The notes beneath the pieces were generated by a model. That model worked only from the letters and a program-made list of their open reading frames with translations, did not search any database and had not been told where the DNA came from. Below, one piece after another: positions 16,467 through 25,752 of a stretch of DNA of 64,000 nt (its first letter is position 1; each line of letters opens with the position of its first letter). The position numbers and the translations under genes are program-made. Source of the DNA: Neobacillus rhizophilus (GTDB lineage: Bacteria; Bacillota; Bacilli; Bacillales; Cytobacillaceae). Location of the stretch: contig NZ_JAGYPF010000001.1 in the NCBI RefSeq assembly GCF_018343535.1, positions 1,612,001 through 1,676,000 on the forward strand. The letters run 5' to 3'.

Positions 16467-16559
16467 AAACCCTAACTCCTTTAGGTTTAGACAAAATATA
16501 AAATTGCCGAGAAAAATCTCGACAATCTGAATCGCCAGGCCCAAACCTGTCGATTTCTA

Positions 16560-17666
16560 TCAGCGATATGTCTTGCTATATAAAGTATATTTTTTAACTT
16601 TATCCATGCTAACTTCATATCCCATTCCAGGTGTAGTAGGAACGGTGATCGTTCCATTTTCAGCAATGACCTCCGGCTCAATGATATCTTCTGCCCAGTA
16701 AAGTGATGAACCGGCTGTATCACCAGGAAGAGTAAATCCAGGCATGGCGGTCATGGCGATATTGTGGGCCCTGCCGACACCTGCTTCTAGCATGCCGCCG
16801 CACCAAAGCGGGACATTCCGCTCTAGGCAGTAATCATGGATTTTCTTAGCCTCCGTTAAACCGCCAACACGGCCGACCTTTACGTTAATAATTTTACAGC
16901 TTCCCAATTTCAAAGCCTTCTTTGTATCCTCAAGTGAATGGATACTTTCATCAAGGCAAATTGACGTTTTTAAATTAGCCTGCAATTCTGCATGGTCAAT
17001 AATATCATTGTACGCCAAGGGCTGTTCAATCATCATTAGATTATAGTCATCCAGCGCTTTTAATAAATTCATATCCGCTAAGGTGTAAGCGGAATTAGCG
17101 TCCGCCATGAGCGGAATATCTGGGAAAACTTTACGAACCTTATCAATTAATTCAACATCCCAGCCCGGCTTAATTTTTAACTTAAAGCGTTTGTAGCCTT
17201 CCGCACGGCGCTGTTCAATTACATCCAATGTTGCCTCAATGGAATCCTTGATGCCGATACTCACGCCTACATCGATTATTTTTTTCGTTCCTCCCAGCAC
17301 ACTTGCTAGAGATGCATTTTGCTCTCTGGCATATAAATCCCAAACAGCCATATTCAAGCATGCCTTTGCCATATAGTTGCCGCGAATATGAGCAAATTTC
17401 TCAGCAAGTTCATCCGGATGGTGAATTTCACTATTTAATAAAATCGGAATCAGAAAATCCTCCAGCATGTGCCAATTGGTTTTGACCGTTTCTTCATTAT
17501 AATAAGGAGTCGGCATAGCCACATTCTCAGCCCAGCCAACAAGCCCGTCCTCATTCATGATTTCAACAAGGATAAAATCCTTATCATACTCTGCACCGAA
17601 ACTAGTTACAAATGGATAAAGCAAATCCATCTTTAAATGACGCAGGTTAACTTGTTTTATTTTCAC
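16560..17666 (-). CDS. MenC-like enolase-superfamily enzyme (probable N-acylamino acid racemase / OSBS family)
   Basis: About 368 residues from a GTG at 17666, preceded by GAGGAGGGG. Enolase superfamily, muconate-lactonising subgroup: catalytic Lys pair in KLKIK ([10 protein letters not shown]), metal ligands Asp in MADANSAY, Glu in MIEQPL, Asp in CLDES, and a second Lys in NVKVGRVGG. This family includes o-succinylbenzoate synthase and N-acyl/N-succinylamino acid racemase. No menaquinone gene is nearby; an M20 amidohydrolase, a permease and a RpiR regulator are. Racemisation of N-acylated amino acids is therefore the likelier role, though inferred. Confidence 0.88.
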   Translation of the reverse strand: MKIKQVNLRHLKMDLLYPFVTSFGAEYDKDFILVEIMNEDGLVGWAENVAMPTPYYNEETVKTNWHMLEDFLIPILLNSEIHHPDELAEKFAHIRGNYMAKACLNMAVWDLYAREQNASLASVLGGTKKIIDVGVSIGIKDSIEATLDVIEQRRAEGYKRFKLKIKPGWDVELIDKVRKVFPDIPLMADANSAYTLADMNLLKALDDYNLMMIEQPLAYNDIIDHAELQANLKTSICLDESIHSLEDTKKALKLGSCKIINVKVGRVGGLTEAKKIHDYCLERNVPLWCGGMLEAGVGRAHNIAMTAMPGFTLPGDTAGSSLYWAEDIIEPEVIAENGTITVPTTPGMGYEVSMDKVKKYTLYSKTYR

Positions 17667-17705
17667 CTTGTGTCCCCTCCTCAATTGATATGTATATCAT
17701 TCATT

Positions 17706-17752
17706 ATTTCATAATTTTTCAAAAAGCCAAACCGCCGTATTTGGCGGTTTGG
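17706..17752 (-). terminator. Hairpin between permease and racemase genes
   Basis: Stem CCAAACCGCC / GGCGGTTTGG (17727-17736, 17743-17752). On the minus strand it is followed by CTTTTTGAAAAATT. It would end or attenuate the permease transcript before the racemase gene. Confidence 0.75.
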
Positions 17753-17761
17753 GGAGCAAAT

Positions 17762-19246
17762 TTATTCGCGGCTGAAATCACACTCTTGAAGTGGAACCAT
17801 TTTGGATTTCTTCGTGATTTTATAACTTAAATAACCCAAAATAAATAATGGCAGTCCAATGTAGGAAACAGCAATTCCATACCAGTCTATCTTGTCGCCG
17901 ATAAAGGCTCCATAGTTGGTGCCGAGCATCGCGACTAAACATAATGCTGTAGCCAAAATAGGGCCTAATGGGAACCATTTGGCGACATAAGGCAGGTCTT
18001 TCATATCTCTGCCTTGGGCTTTATAAGCTTTTCTAAACCGGTAGTGGGTGACGGAAATACTCAACCAAGAAAGATATCCTGCCAACCCGGCAGCGTTTAA
18101 TAACCAATTATAAACCGTTCCGTCGCCAAACAGGGACGTAAGAAAGCATAACATTCCGACTAACGTAGTCAAATAAATGGCGTTAACCGGTACGCCGCCT
18201 TTACTCACTTTTTTCAAAAATCTAGGTGCTTTACCTTCCTCAGCAAGCGTCCAAAGGACACGAGAGCCTACATATAAAGAGGAATTTCCTGCCGATAAAA
18301 CCGAAGTTAGAATAACAGCATTCATGGCCGCAGCAGCAAACGCAAATCCTGCGTGTTTAAACACAAGTGTAAACGGACTGACAGCAATATTTTCCAAATC
18401 GCCGCCTAATAAATTTGGATCTTTGTAACTGATTAAAGCACCAATAACAAAAATCGCAAGAACATAGAACAAAAGAATCCGCCAAAAGATTTGTTTGATG
18501 GAACGCGGCATATCCCTTTCTGGATTTTCACTTTCACCCGCTGCAACACCGACCATTTCCGTTCCTTGGAAGGCAAATCCGACTACCATGAAAACACTGA
18601 AGATGGCAAACAGGCCGCCTTTAAATGGTGCTTCCCCCTTTGTGAAGTTTTCAAATCCGCCAGTATGACCGCTCATGATTCCAAAAATCATTAATAAACC
18701 AATGGCGATGAAAACAATAATCGTGACAACCTTGATCAGTGAAAACCAGAATTCTGCTTCTCCATATCCTTTAACAGATAAAATATTTAATGCAAAAATA
18801 ATAGCTAGAAAACTTGCACTCCATACGATTCCCGGTGTATTGGGAAACCAGTATTTCATGATTAATGAAGACGCAGATAACTCCAAGGCCAGAATGATTG
18901 CGTTATTGTACCAATAGTTCCAGCCCACTGCAAAGCCAAGAGCGGGGTCCACAAACCTTGCCGAATAGGTCGAAAACGACCCTGAAATCGGAATAAGGGC
19001 TGCCATTTCAGCCAAGCTGGTCATTAGGAAATAAACCATAATTCCAGCAATCATATAGGCTGCAAGCGCACCGCCAGGACCAGCATCATGTATGGTAGCA
19101 CCACTTGCAAGGAACAGACCGGTACCAATCGTCCCGCCGATGGCAATCATCGTTAAATGTCTAGTTTTGAGCTTACGTTCTAAATGTTCTTTTCCCTGGG
19201 GTGAAGTTTGAACGACAGCATCCGCTTTACGAGCAGTATTTTGCAT
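17762..19246 (-). CDS. APC-family amino acid permease
   Basis: 494 residues with about 12 membrane segments; amino acid transporter (AAT) branch of the APC superfamily. The N-terminal signature RHLTMIAIGGTIGTGLFLASG lies near residues 29-49, and a second conserved stretch reads GFAFQGTEMVGVAAGES. Substrates of this branch include lysine, GABA, proline and other amino acids; the exact one is not readable. It lies 17 bp after the M20 gene, so it is cotranscribed with the amidohydrolase and would bring in, or exchange, the released amino acid or its acylated form. Confidence 0.9.
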   Translation of the reverse strand: MQNTARKADAVVQTSPQGKEHLERKLKTRHLTMIAIGGTIGTGLFLASGATIHDAGPGGALAAYMIAGIMVYFLMTSLAEMAALIPISGSFSTYSARFVDPALGFAVGWNYWYNNAIILALELSASSLIMKYWFPNTPGIVWSASFLAIIFALNILSVKGYGEAEFWFSLIKVVTIIVFIAIGLLMIFGIMSGHTGGFENFTKGEAPFKGGLFAIFSVFMVVGFAFQGTEMVGVAAGESENPERDMPRSIKQIFWRILLFYVLAIFVIGALISYKDPNLLGGDLENIAVSPFTLVFKHAGFAFAAAAMNAVILTSVLSAGNSSLYVGSRVLWTLAEEGKAPRFLKKVSKGGVPVNAIYLTTLVGMLCFLTSLFGDGTVYNWLLNAAGLAGYLSWLSISVTHYRFRKAYKAQGRDMKDLPYVAKWFPLGPILATALCLVAMLGTNYGAFIGDKIDWYGIAVSYIGLPLFILGYLSYKITKKSKMVPLQECDFSRE

Positions 19247-19263
19247 AAAACACCTCTTTTTTT

Positions 19264-20397
19264 TTAGTATTCTTCTAAAGCTAGCATTATGGTTTTTGTT
19301 AAGATTTTAGCGCCATAATGCAGTGCTTCTAATTGAAATGTCATCTTTGGATGATGCAGGCCGGGAGCAAGGCCACAGCCCAATCCAATCATTGTGGCAG
19401 GAAGCCCTGGGTTTTTCACTGTGTAAAAATGGAAGTCCTCACCCCCTTGAGAAACACAGACTGGAACAACCTGATGTTCCCCGAGAATATCCTTGATAGC
19501 GTTTTCAGCAAACTTTATAGCTTTTTCATTCTTAATTGCTGCAGGAACGTACTCTTCCATCTTCCACTGAACAAAAGCACCCGATTCCTCCATTACTTGC
19601 TCCATGATTTCATGAGTCCGTTGTGTTAGTATATCCATTACTTCATTGGATTGGGCTCTGGCATCGATGGTAAAGCCCGCCGTTTCCGGAATCACATTAG
19701 ATGATTCGTTCTCAGTGTGCAGCTGGGTCATTTTGATGGAATAAGGCAGCTTTGTTTCAAGCTTAATCCCTTTAAGTTTCTGGACAATCAGCGCCGCAGC
19801 TTCTATCGCATTGATCCCGTCTTGAGGACGTGCCGCATGGGCTTGTCTACCTTTAATCGTCCCTTTCACTGTCCCTGCAGAACCGTGGATAATCACAGGT
19901 GAGGCATGCGAATAAGGAACCTCAAATTGCGGGCGCATATGAACGCCAAACAACAGTTTAACCTGTTCTAGTGCACCGTCCTCCATCATCTGTAGGGCAC
20001 CTTCGCCTTTTTCTTCTGCAGGCTGAAAAATAAATCTTAGGGTATGCTTCGGGTTCATGCCACTCGCAGCTAAAGCCAAGGCAGAATAAAGAACCATAGT
20101 ACTGTGGGCATCATGTCCGCATGAATGATTGACCTTTACCACACCATCCACTTCCTGAACAAGAGCGTCCAGATCTGCTCTTAAAGCGATAACCTGGTCG
20201 GATTGTCCGGGAATCTCGGCGACAATTCCGTAATGGGTGGGAAACGTCTTGACGAGAATACCTGCATTTTTCAAGCGGTTCACTAAATATTGTGATGTTT
20301 TTTGCTCTTCCCAGCTGGGCTCCGCCACTCTATGCAAATCGTGATAGGTTTGAAATAGTAATTCTTTGTTTTGCTCAATATAATCAATTGGATTCAT
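19264..20397 (-). CDS. M20-family amidohydrolase (N-acyl-amino acid hydrolase type)
   Basis: About 378 residues from the ATG at 20397 (sequence MNPIDYIEQ); an ATG at 20406 and a TTG at 20430 are alternatives, and none has a strong ribosome site, suggesting coupling to the gene upstream. M20/IAA-amidohydrolase fold: metal motifs SCGHDAHSTM near residue 92, FQPAEEKGEGA near 125, and SQGGEDFHFY near the C-terminus. Family members split acyl groups from amino acids. Sits between the RpiR regulator and the permease; with the racemase-like gene it makes a coherent N-acyl-amino acid pathway (inferred). Confidence 0.88.
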   Translation of the reverse strand: MNPIDYIEQNKELLFQTYHDLHRVAEPSWEEQKTSQYLVNRLKNAGILVKTFPTHYGIVAEIPGQSDQVIALRADLDALVQEVDGVVKVNHSCGHDAHSTMVLYSALALAASGMNPKHTLRFIFQPAEEKGEGALQMMEDGALEQVKLLFGVHMRPQFEVPYSHASPVIIHGSAGTVKGTIKGRQAHAARPQDGINAIEAAALIVQKLKGIKLETKLPYSIKMTQLHTENESSNVIPETAGFTIDARAQSNEVMDILTQRTHEIMEQVMEESGAFVQWKMEEYVPAAIKNEKAIKFAENAIKDILGEHQVVPVCVSQGGEDFHFYTVKNPGLPATMIGLGCGLAPGLHHPKMTFQLEALHYGAKILTKTIMLALEEY

Positions 20398-20430
20398 GAT
20401 CGACATCTCATTTCTAATTTCTGCTCGCAA

Positions 20431-21279
20431 TCATTCACTAAAAACATTAAAGCTTGAATACATTTCTTCTAATTTTTGCTGATGGGCCCGAATCCGCTCC
20501 GTGTCTTTTTCGTGAATACCTTCAATAATTAAATCAACCAAACTAATGACCGACGCAATAGAATTGCTGCCGGTTTGGACATTTTCTTCTGTTGTCAGGA
20601 CAATATCGGAAATTCTCCCAACTGGGGAAAGCATCCGGTCTGTCACCGTAATTAAACAAATTCCATTTTCCGAAACATACTCAGCCATCTTCATAGTTTG
20701 AGTGGAATACCTTGAAAAGGAAAATACTACAGCAACAGAATCTTTAGTCAGATTAGATAATTTCTCTATAAAGTCCCCTGTTGGAGAGCATAAGTCTACA
20801 TGGTCTCTGATCGATCCAAGCATATAGGAAAACCAATAGGCAGCAGCGTGGGATAGCATATGCCCGGCGATTAACACTTGATCTGCCTTTATAAGTGCAT
20901 CAACCGCTTTCCAAATCTCCTGTACATTTCTTCTATTAATCAATTGTTTTAAAATTTGAATCTCGTTTAAGATGACTCTTTTAAAAGGATCGCTAGAACC
21001 AATTTGCATAATGGTATGTTCGCTAATGGCAGCTTGATTTTCGCGGAGCAGCTCTTCTTGAATGACAGCCTGCATCTCACTAAAGCTTTCAAAGCCCAAT
21101 GCATACGAAAGGCGGATCACTGTGGTTTCACTCACTGCTGCTTGACGGCCAATTTGAAAAGCCGTTTTAAAGGCAGCTTGGTTAAGATGTTCAATCAGGT
21201 AATTAGCCACTTTTTTTTGACCTGTTGATAAATCAGGGAATTTTTCTTTAATCCTTTGTTTAAATGATTGTGAGTCCAT
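20431..21279 (-). CDS. RpiR-family transcriptional regulator (HTH + SIS)
   Basis: 282 residues. N-terminal RpiR helix-turn-helix (about 1-80, with AAVSETTVIRLSYALGFESF) and C-terminal SIS domain (about 125-265, with VLIAGHMLSHAAAYWF and VVFSFSRYSTQTMKMAEY), which usually senses a phosphosugar or related ligand. Ribosome site GAGGTGAT. Its stop lies 33 bases before the next start, placing it first in an operon with the amidohydrolase and permease, which it presumably controls. Confidence 0.9.
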   Translation of the reverse strand: MDSQSFKQRIKEKFPDLSTGQKKVANYLIEHLNQAAFKTAFQIGRQAAVSETTVIRLSYALGFESFSEMQAVIQEELLRENQAAISEHTIMQIGSSDPFKRVILNEIQILKQLINRRNVQEIWKAVDALIKADQVLIAGHMLSHAAAYWFSYMLGSIRDHVDLCSPTGDFIEKLSNLTKDSVAVVFSFSRYSTQTMKMAEYVSENGICLITVTDRMLSPVGRISDIVLTTEENVQTGSNSIASVISLVDLIIEGIHEKDTERIRAHQQKLEEMYSSFNVFSE

Positions 21280-21437
21280 TCCATCACCTCACTAGAAAAA
21301 CGAAGGTAATCCTTCATTTATATTATTTGTTGCAGGAAATCCTTTATTTAAGATTACACTATCACAAATTCGTCAAAATTTAAAGGAAAATTTTAATTGT
21401 TTGGATAATTCAAAAACCCACTACATCTCGTTGCACG

Positions 21438-21470
21438 AAAAAAGGCAGGTGTCGGCACCTGCCTTTTTTT
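21438..21470. terminator. Terminator after yhbH (probably bidirectional)
   Basis: Stem GGCAGGTG / CACCTGCC with TCGG loop, A-run before and T-run after, so it has a U-tract in both directions. It overlaps the end of the yhbH-like gene. Confidence 0.92.
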
Positions 21471-22638
21471 ATGCAAATACTTCGTTCTCCTCTTTTTGGA
21501 AGAAGCTTTTCATAGCGTGGAATACGTCTGCTTTCTGCTTGAGGATATAGTGGCGGAAATGCTCATCTTTGATGTTTTTGTAGGCGGACATTAGAGTAGA
21601 GTGACGGTTGTATTGATTAACTTCTCCATAGCCAAACATATTGGATACTTTCATTAATTCCTCCACCAGCTTTACGCAGCGCGCATTATCTGATGTGAGA
21701 TTATCTCCGTCTGAAAAGTGGAATGGATAAATATTATACTTGCGTGGATTGTATTTCGTTTCGATAATCTCAAGAGCTTTTCTATAAGCAGAGGAGCAGA
21801 TCGTTCCGCCGCTTTCCCCTTTCGAGAAAAAGTCCTCCTCAGATACGACCTTCGCCTCGGTATGGTGGGCAATAAATTCAATTTCGACCGTTTCATATTT
21901 TGTCCGTAAGAAACGGGTCATCCAGAAGAAGAAACTGCGTGCCATATACTTTTCCCATATTCCCATCGAACCGCTTGTATCCATCATCGCTAGCACCACA
22001 GCCTTAGAATCCGGCTTCACCACTTCATTCCAGGTTTTAAATTTCAAATCTTCCTTGTAAATAGGATGGAAAGCCGGTTTCCCGCTCATCGCATTCCGCT
22101 TAAAAGCAGTCATCATCGTCCGCTTTTTATCGATATTTCCCATCAGCCCTGTTTTTCGGATATCGTTGAATTCAATGTTTTCAACGAGATGTTCCTGGTC
22201 TTCTTTTTTCTTTAAATTTGGCAGCTCCAATTGCTTGAAAAGGGCTTCTTCAAGCTCCATTAGAGAAACCTCCGCCTCAAAATAGTCCTCTCCCGCCTGG
22301 TCGCCGGCACCCTGCCCTTTGCCTGGACCTTTTTGGCCGCTGTTTGATCCATCACGCGCCACAACGTCCCCTACTTGACTCTCACCGTCACCTTGGCCCA
22401 CGTGTTTGTTTTTATCATAATTATATCGAATTTTATATTCGTCCAAAGAACGTATCGGAATTTTTACCACATCTCGACCGTTAGACATGATAATACTCTC
22501 TTCTGTAATTAGATCTGGTAAATTATTGCGAATAGCCTCTTGGACTTTTTCCTGATGGCGCTGCTGGTCATCGTGGCCTTTACGGTGGAGGGACCAATCT
22601 TCTTTCGAAATCACAAATTGATGGTTATTTACAGACAT
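21469..22638 (-). CDS. yhbH: DUF444 / YhbH sporulation protein with VWA-like domain
   Basis: 389 residues. Basic N-terminal half with a Gly/Gln-rich hinge (about 85-115) and a C-terminal von Willebrand A-like domain with MIDAS start DTSGSMG near residue 220. The DUF444 family (YeaH in Escherichia coli) is the constant partner of the PrkA/YeaG kinase, which lies just upstream on the same strand, as in B. subtilis. Needed for efficient sporulation or stress adaptation in relatives. Ribosome site AAGGAGGGG. Confidence 0.93.
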   Translation of the reverse strand: MSVNNHQFVISKEDWSLHRKGHDDQQRHQEKVQEAIRNNLPDLITEESIIMSNGRDVVKIPIRSLDEYKIRYNYDKNKHVGQGDGESQVGDVVARDGSNSGQKGPGKGQGAGDQAGEDYFEAEVSLMELEEALFKQLELPNLKKKEDQEHLVENIEFNDIRKTGLMGNIDKKRTMMTAFKRNAMSGKPAFHPIYKEDLKFKTWNEVVKPDSKAVVLAMMDTSGSMGIWEKYMARSFFFWMTRFLRTKYETVEIEFIAHHTEAKVVSEEDFFSKGESGGTICSSAYRKALEIIETKYNPRKYNIYPFHFSDGDNLTSDNARCVKLVEELMKVSNMFGYGEVNQYNRHSTLMSAYKNIKDEHFRHYILKQKADVFHAMKSFFQKEENEVFA

Positions 22639-22817
22639 TGAAAACCCCTCCTTAAAATGAAATCTTTCAATTAATCACACATTTTTATCAAAAAACATAC
22701 AATAACGAGAATGGAAAAATGAAGAGAAATATGGATTACTTTATCCTATGCAGAAAGGGAGAATAATTTACAAATTATTTTGACAATTGGTTCGTTCGCC
22801 TATGAAAATGGACGAGC

Positions 22818-22950
22818 CGAAAAGAAAAACGGATGCGCCTTGACCAGGGGCGCAAGGCTACAGACGAGCCGGCGAGAAGGCTGTTTTTTAGCCTTCTTGA
22901 CGGATTGGCTGTAGACCTTCGAGCCCTAGGCGCTGTAGCTGGACAATTTT
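22818..22950. repeat. Large imperfect palindrome (REP-like Bacillaceae intergenic element)
   Basis: About 130 bp able to fold into one long arm. Core hairpin AGAAGGCT / AGCCTTCT (22875-22882, 22890-22897) is nested in CTACAG/CTGTAG, AAGG/CCTT and GCGCC/GGCGC pairs. It begins and ends with segments (TTGTCCAGCT... on the minus strand, ATCCG-TTTTTCTTTT at the other end) that I recall from many Bacillaceae intergenic regions. It lies between yhbH and prkA. No coding potential. Confidence 0.75.
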
Positions 22951-22962
22951 CAAAGTTAAGTG

Positions 22963-22998
22963 AAAAAAACAGACTGGCAGAATAACATCCACCAGTCT
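22963..22998 (-). terminator. prkA terminator
   Basis: Minus-strand stem AGACTGG / CCAGTCT followed by GTTTTTTT, just after the prkA stop. It separates prkA from yhbH. Confidence 0.85.
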
Positions 22999-23005
22999 TT
23001 TAACC

Positions 23006-24901
23006 CTACCTATTTAATAAACTGCCGACATACCGTAATAGTTCATTTGCGGATGTTGAATTGTATCCATGCTCATCAATTAAGCGGGCGACAACCTCGT
23101 TAATTTTCTTCAGCTGCTGCTCATCCGGCGTTTTGGTTGAAGTGGTAATCTTCACTACATCTTTCAAGTCGGCAAACAGCTTCTTCTGGATCGCTTCACG
23201 AAGACGGTCATGGGAATTATAATCGAACCGTTTACCCTTCCTTGCAAAAGCAGAAATTCGAATTAAGATTTCCTCACGGAAGGCCTTCTTTGCATTCTCC
23301 GAAATGCCAATTTGTTCTTCAATCGAACGCATCAGCTTTTCATCCGGATTGATTTCTTCCCCGGTTAACGGATCGCGCAGCTTGGCTTTGTTGCAATAAG
23401 CCTCGACGTTATCGAGATAATTATCCATCAGCGTTTTCGCAGACTCTTCATAAGAATATACGAATGCTTTTTGAACTTCCTTCTTCGCAATATTATCATA
23501 CTCTTTACGTGCTAAAGAGATATAATTCATATAGCGCTCGCGCAGTTCAGCGGTAATTGACGGATGCTGGTCAAGACCATCCTTCAATGACCTCAATACA
23601 TCCAATGCATTAATAGACGGCACTTCTTTTCTTATAATGGTTGAGGAAATTCGGTTGATGACGTAACGAGGGTCAATTCCGCTCATTCCTTCATCCGGAT
23701 ATTCCTTCTTAAGTTCATCCACATCGGCGGAATTAAAGCCTTCGACACTTTGGCCATCGTAAAGGCGCATTTTCTTAATGAGATCGATATCGCCTTTTTT
23801 CGGTTCCTTTAATCGGGTAAGAATCGTAAACATGGATGCTACCTTTAACGTATGCGGTGCAATATGAACATCGGAAACATCACTTTCACGGATCATTTTT
23901 TCATAAATCCGCTCTTCTTGGGAAGCCTTTAAGTTATACGGAATTGGCATTACAATAATCCGTGAATGCAAGGCCTCGTTTTTCTTGTTGGAGATGAAGG
24001 AGCGGTATTCGGTTTCGTTGGTATGGGCGACAATAAGCTCATCGGCACTGATGAGCGCAAATCTTCCCGCTTTGAAATTCCCCTCTTGGGTTAACGATAA
24101 TAAATGCCAGAGGAATTTCTCATCACATTTCAGCATTTCCTGGAATTCCATCATCCCGCGGTTAGCCTTATTTAATTCCCCGTCAAAACGGTAAGCACGC
24201 GGGTCAGACTCTGAACCAAATTCAGCGATTGTTGAAAAATCAATGCTTCCTGTTAAGTCGGCAATATCCTGAGACTTTGGATCAGATGGACTGAAGGTTC
24301 CAATCCCGGTTCGCTTATCTTCAGAGAAAAAGATTCTTTCTACCAGAACATCTTCAATTCTGCCGCCGTAATCCTGCTCTAAACGCATCATATTCAATGG
24401 GGAAAGATTGCCTTCAATCCTGATTCCGTATTCGTCAAAGAAATCCTGCCTTAGATGATGGGGAATCAAATGGAGCGGATCCTCATGCATTGGGCACCCT
24501 TTAATGGCAAATACAGAGCCGCGATCCGTATGTGAGTATTTTTCTAAACCTCTTTTCAGCATGGTTACAAGTGTGGATTTTCCTCCGCTGACCGGTCCCA
24601 TTAACAGCAAGATCCGTTTTCTAACATCAAGACGTTTGGCTGCAGGGTGGAAATACTCCTCTACTAATCGTTCTAATGCTTCCTCTAGGCCGTATAACTG
24701 ATTACTAAAGAAATTATATTTCTTCGTCCCGTTAACTTCTTCGATTCCGGCATCCTTTATCATATTATAAACTCGAGAATGTGCGGACTGTGCAACCCAT
24801 GGCTTTTCCTTTAACAGCTCCAAATAATCGGCAAACGTTCCTTCCCAGCGAAGTTTCTCTTCTTCTTCACGAAATCTCTCGATTTTTTTTAAAATGTCCA
24901 T
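23006..24901 (-). CDS. prkA: PrkA family AAA+ serine protein kinase
   Basis: 631 residues, the same length as B. subtilis PrkA. N-terminal AAA+ domain with P-loop GPVSGGKST at residues 102-110 and a C-terminal region classed as kinase-like. Reported as a protein kinase, and in B. subtilis also discussed as an AAA protease affecting sporulation through SigK. Strong site GGGAGGG before the ATG. It forms the conserved prkA-yhbH pair, although here the two are separated by a terminator and a large palindromic element. Confidence 0.95.
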   Translation of the reverse strand: MDILKKIERFREEEEKLRWEGTFADYLELLKEKPWVAQSAHSRVYNMIKDAGIEEVNGTKKYNFFSNQLYGLEEALERLVEEYFHPAAKRLDVRKRILLLMGPVSGGKSTLVTMLKRGLEKYSHTDRGSVFAIKGCPMHEDPLHLIPHHLRQDFFDEYGIRIEGNLSPLNMMRLEQDYGGRIEDVLVERIFFSEDKRTGIGTFSPSDPKSQDIADLTGSIDFSTIAEFGSESDPRAYRFDGELNKANRGMMEFQEMLKCDEKFLWHLLSLTQEGNFKAGRFALISADELIVAHTNETEYRSFISNKKNEALHSRIIVMPIPYNLKASQEERIYEKMIRESDVSDVHIAPHTLKVASMFTILTRLKEPKKGDIDLIKKMRLYDGQSVEGFNSADVDELKKEYPDEGMSGIDPRYVINRISSTIIRKEVPSINALDVLRSLKDGLDQHPSITAELRERYMNYISLARKEYDNIAKKEVQKAFVYSYEESAKTLMDNYLDNVEAYCNKAKLRDPLTGEEINPDEKLMRSIEEQIGISENAKKAFREEILIRISAFARKGKRFDYNSHDRLREAIQKKLFADLKDVVKITTSTKTPDEQQLKKINEVVARLIDEHGYNSTSANELLRYVGSLLNR

Positions 24902-25100
24902 AAGGCCCTCCCCCTGTAGTTTAATCAGAGACGATTAATATACTCTATGCACCTTAACAATCGAACATGCGTAACCAAGACGTATTACTCTTTTTCTTTT
25001 TCTTTTTTCACCAACTTGCCCTTTTCATTTTTGGAAGTTAGGCTATAATAATTATATGTGTATAAAATGAAAACTTGATTAAAGAAGGGGGATATACATA

Positions 25101-25193
25101 ATGGGTACTTTTCTAATCATTTTAGTTATGATCGCATTTTTATCAGCTATTTTCACTGCAGGATTCAACGACAAACCAGGTTCGAATAAATAA
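25101..25193 (+). CDS. 30-residue membrane microprotein
   Basis: Very short gene read directly from the sequence: ATG at 25101, ribosome site GAAGGGGG 10 bases upstream, -10 TATAAT at 25044-25049. Product MGTFLIILVMIAFLSAIFTA followed by a polar tail GFNDKPGSNK: one membrane helix of about 20 residues with a short exposed C-terminus. A terminator follows directly. Own promoter, ribosome site and terminator make it a convincing gene. I do not recognise its function. Confidence 0.72.
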   Translation: MGTFLIILVMIAFLSAIFTAGFNDKPGSNK

Positions 25194-25221
25194 AAAAAGA
25201 CTGCTCCGGCAGTCTTTTTTT
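25192..25221. terminator. Shared bidirectional terminator
   Basis: Stem of 13 bp with AAAAAAAGACTGC and GCAGTCTTTTTTT around TCCG. Serves both the 30-residue gene (plus) and trmL (minus). Confidence 0.93.
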
Positions 25222-25693
25222 ATTTAAGGTTTGGATAGTTTTGCTGGCGCAGTGCTTCATAAATGAGGATCGCTGCGGTATTGGACAGGTTTAATGAACG
25301 AACCTTGTCATTCATCGGAATCCTTAAAGCTGCGTCCTTATTTTTTTCAATGACCGCTTTTGGGAGACCGGTTGTTTCGCGACCGAAAATAAAATAATAA
25401 TCTTTAGTGGTGTCGCTGTAGTCAAAGGTTGTATGCGGCTTCGTTCCGAATTTCGTTACATAATAAAATTCGCCGCCTGCATTTTTTTCATAAAATTCAT
25501 CTAAAGAATCGTAGTAAACCATGTTAACGAATTCCCAATAGTCTAGCCCCGCTCTTTTCAGCATTTTGTCTTCTAAAGAAAAACCTAATGGCCCGATTAA
25601 GTGTAAGTTAGTATTGGTGGCAGCACAGCTGCGCGCAATATTCCCGGTGTTGGATGGGTTTTCTGGCTGGTATAGGACAACGTGCACTGACAT
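25220..25693 (-). CDS. trmL: tRNA (cytidine/uridine-34-2'-O)-methyltransferase TrmL
   Basis: 157 residues; SpoU/TrmH-class knotted methyltransferase. Methylates the 2'-O of wobble base 34 in tRNA-Leu. Motifs: IARSCAATNTNLHLIGPLG-like motif 1, YFIFGRETTGLPK motif 2, and RIPMNDKVRSLNLSNTAAILIYEA motif 3 (the SAM knot). The ATG at 25693 lies 6 bases after AAGAGGTG. Formerly CspR in B. subtilis, where it likewise neighbours yhbB and queG. Confidence 0.95.
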   Translation of the reverse strand: MSVHVVLYQPENPSNTGNIARSCAATNTNLHLIGPLGFSLEDKMLKRAGLDYWEFVNMVYYDSLDEFYEKNAGGEFYYVTKFGTKPHTTFDYSDTTKDYYFIFGRETTGLPKAVIEKNKDAALRIPMNDKVRSLNLSNTAAILIYEALRQQNYPNLK

Positions 25694-25752
25694 GAATTTC
25701 ACCTCTTAAAAAACTCTAAAAGCTATTATACCACTTTTTCAAGAATGGGGCC

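Noticed and set aside
16303..16494. Minus-strand frame with WRVNxxx heptads over the 21-bp array
   Set aside because: Period 21 keeps any stop-free frame open. There is no ribosome site or promoter, and the spacers vary freely. It is a by-product of the repeat.
22640..22720. SigE-type -10 CATACAAT near yhbH
   Set aside because: The consensus word is on the plus strand while yhbH is on the minus strand, and no matching -35 was found.
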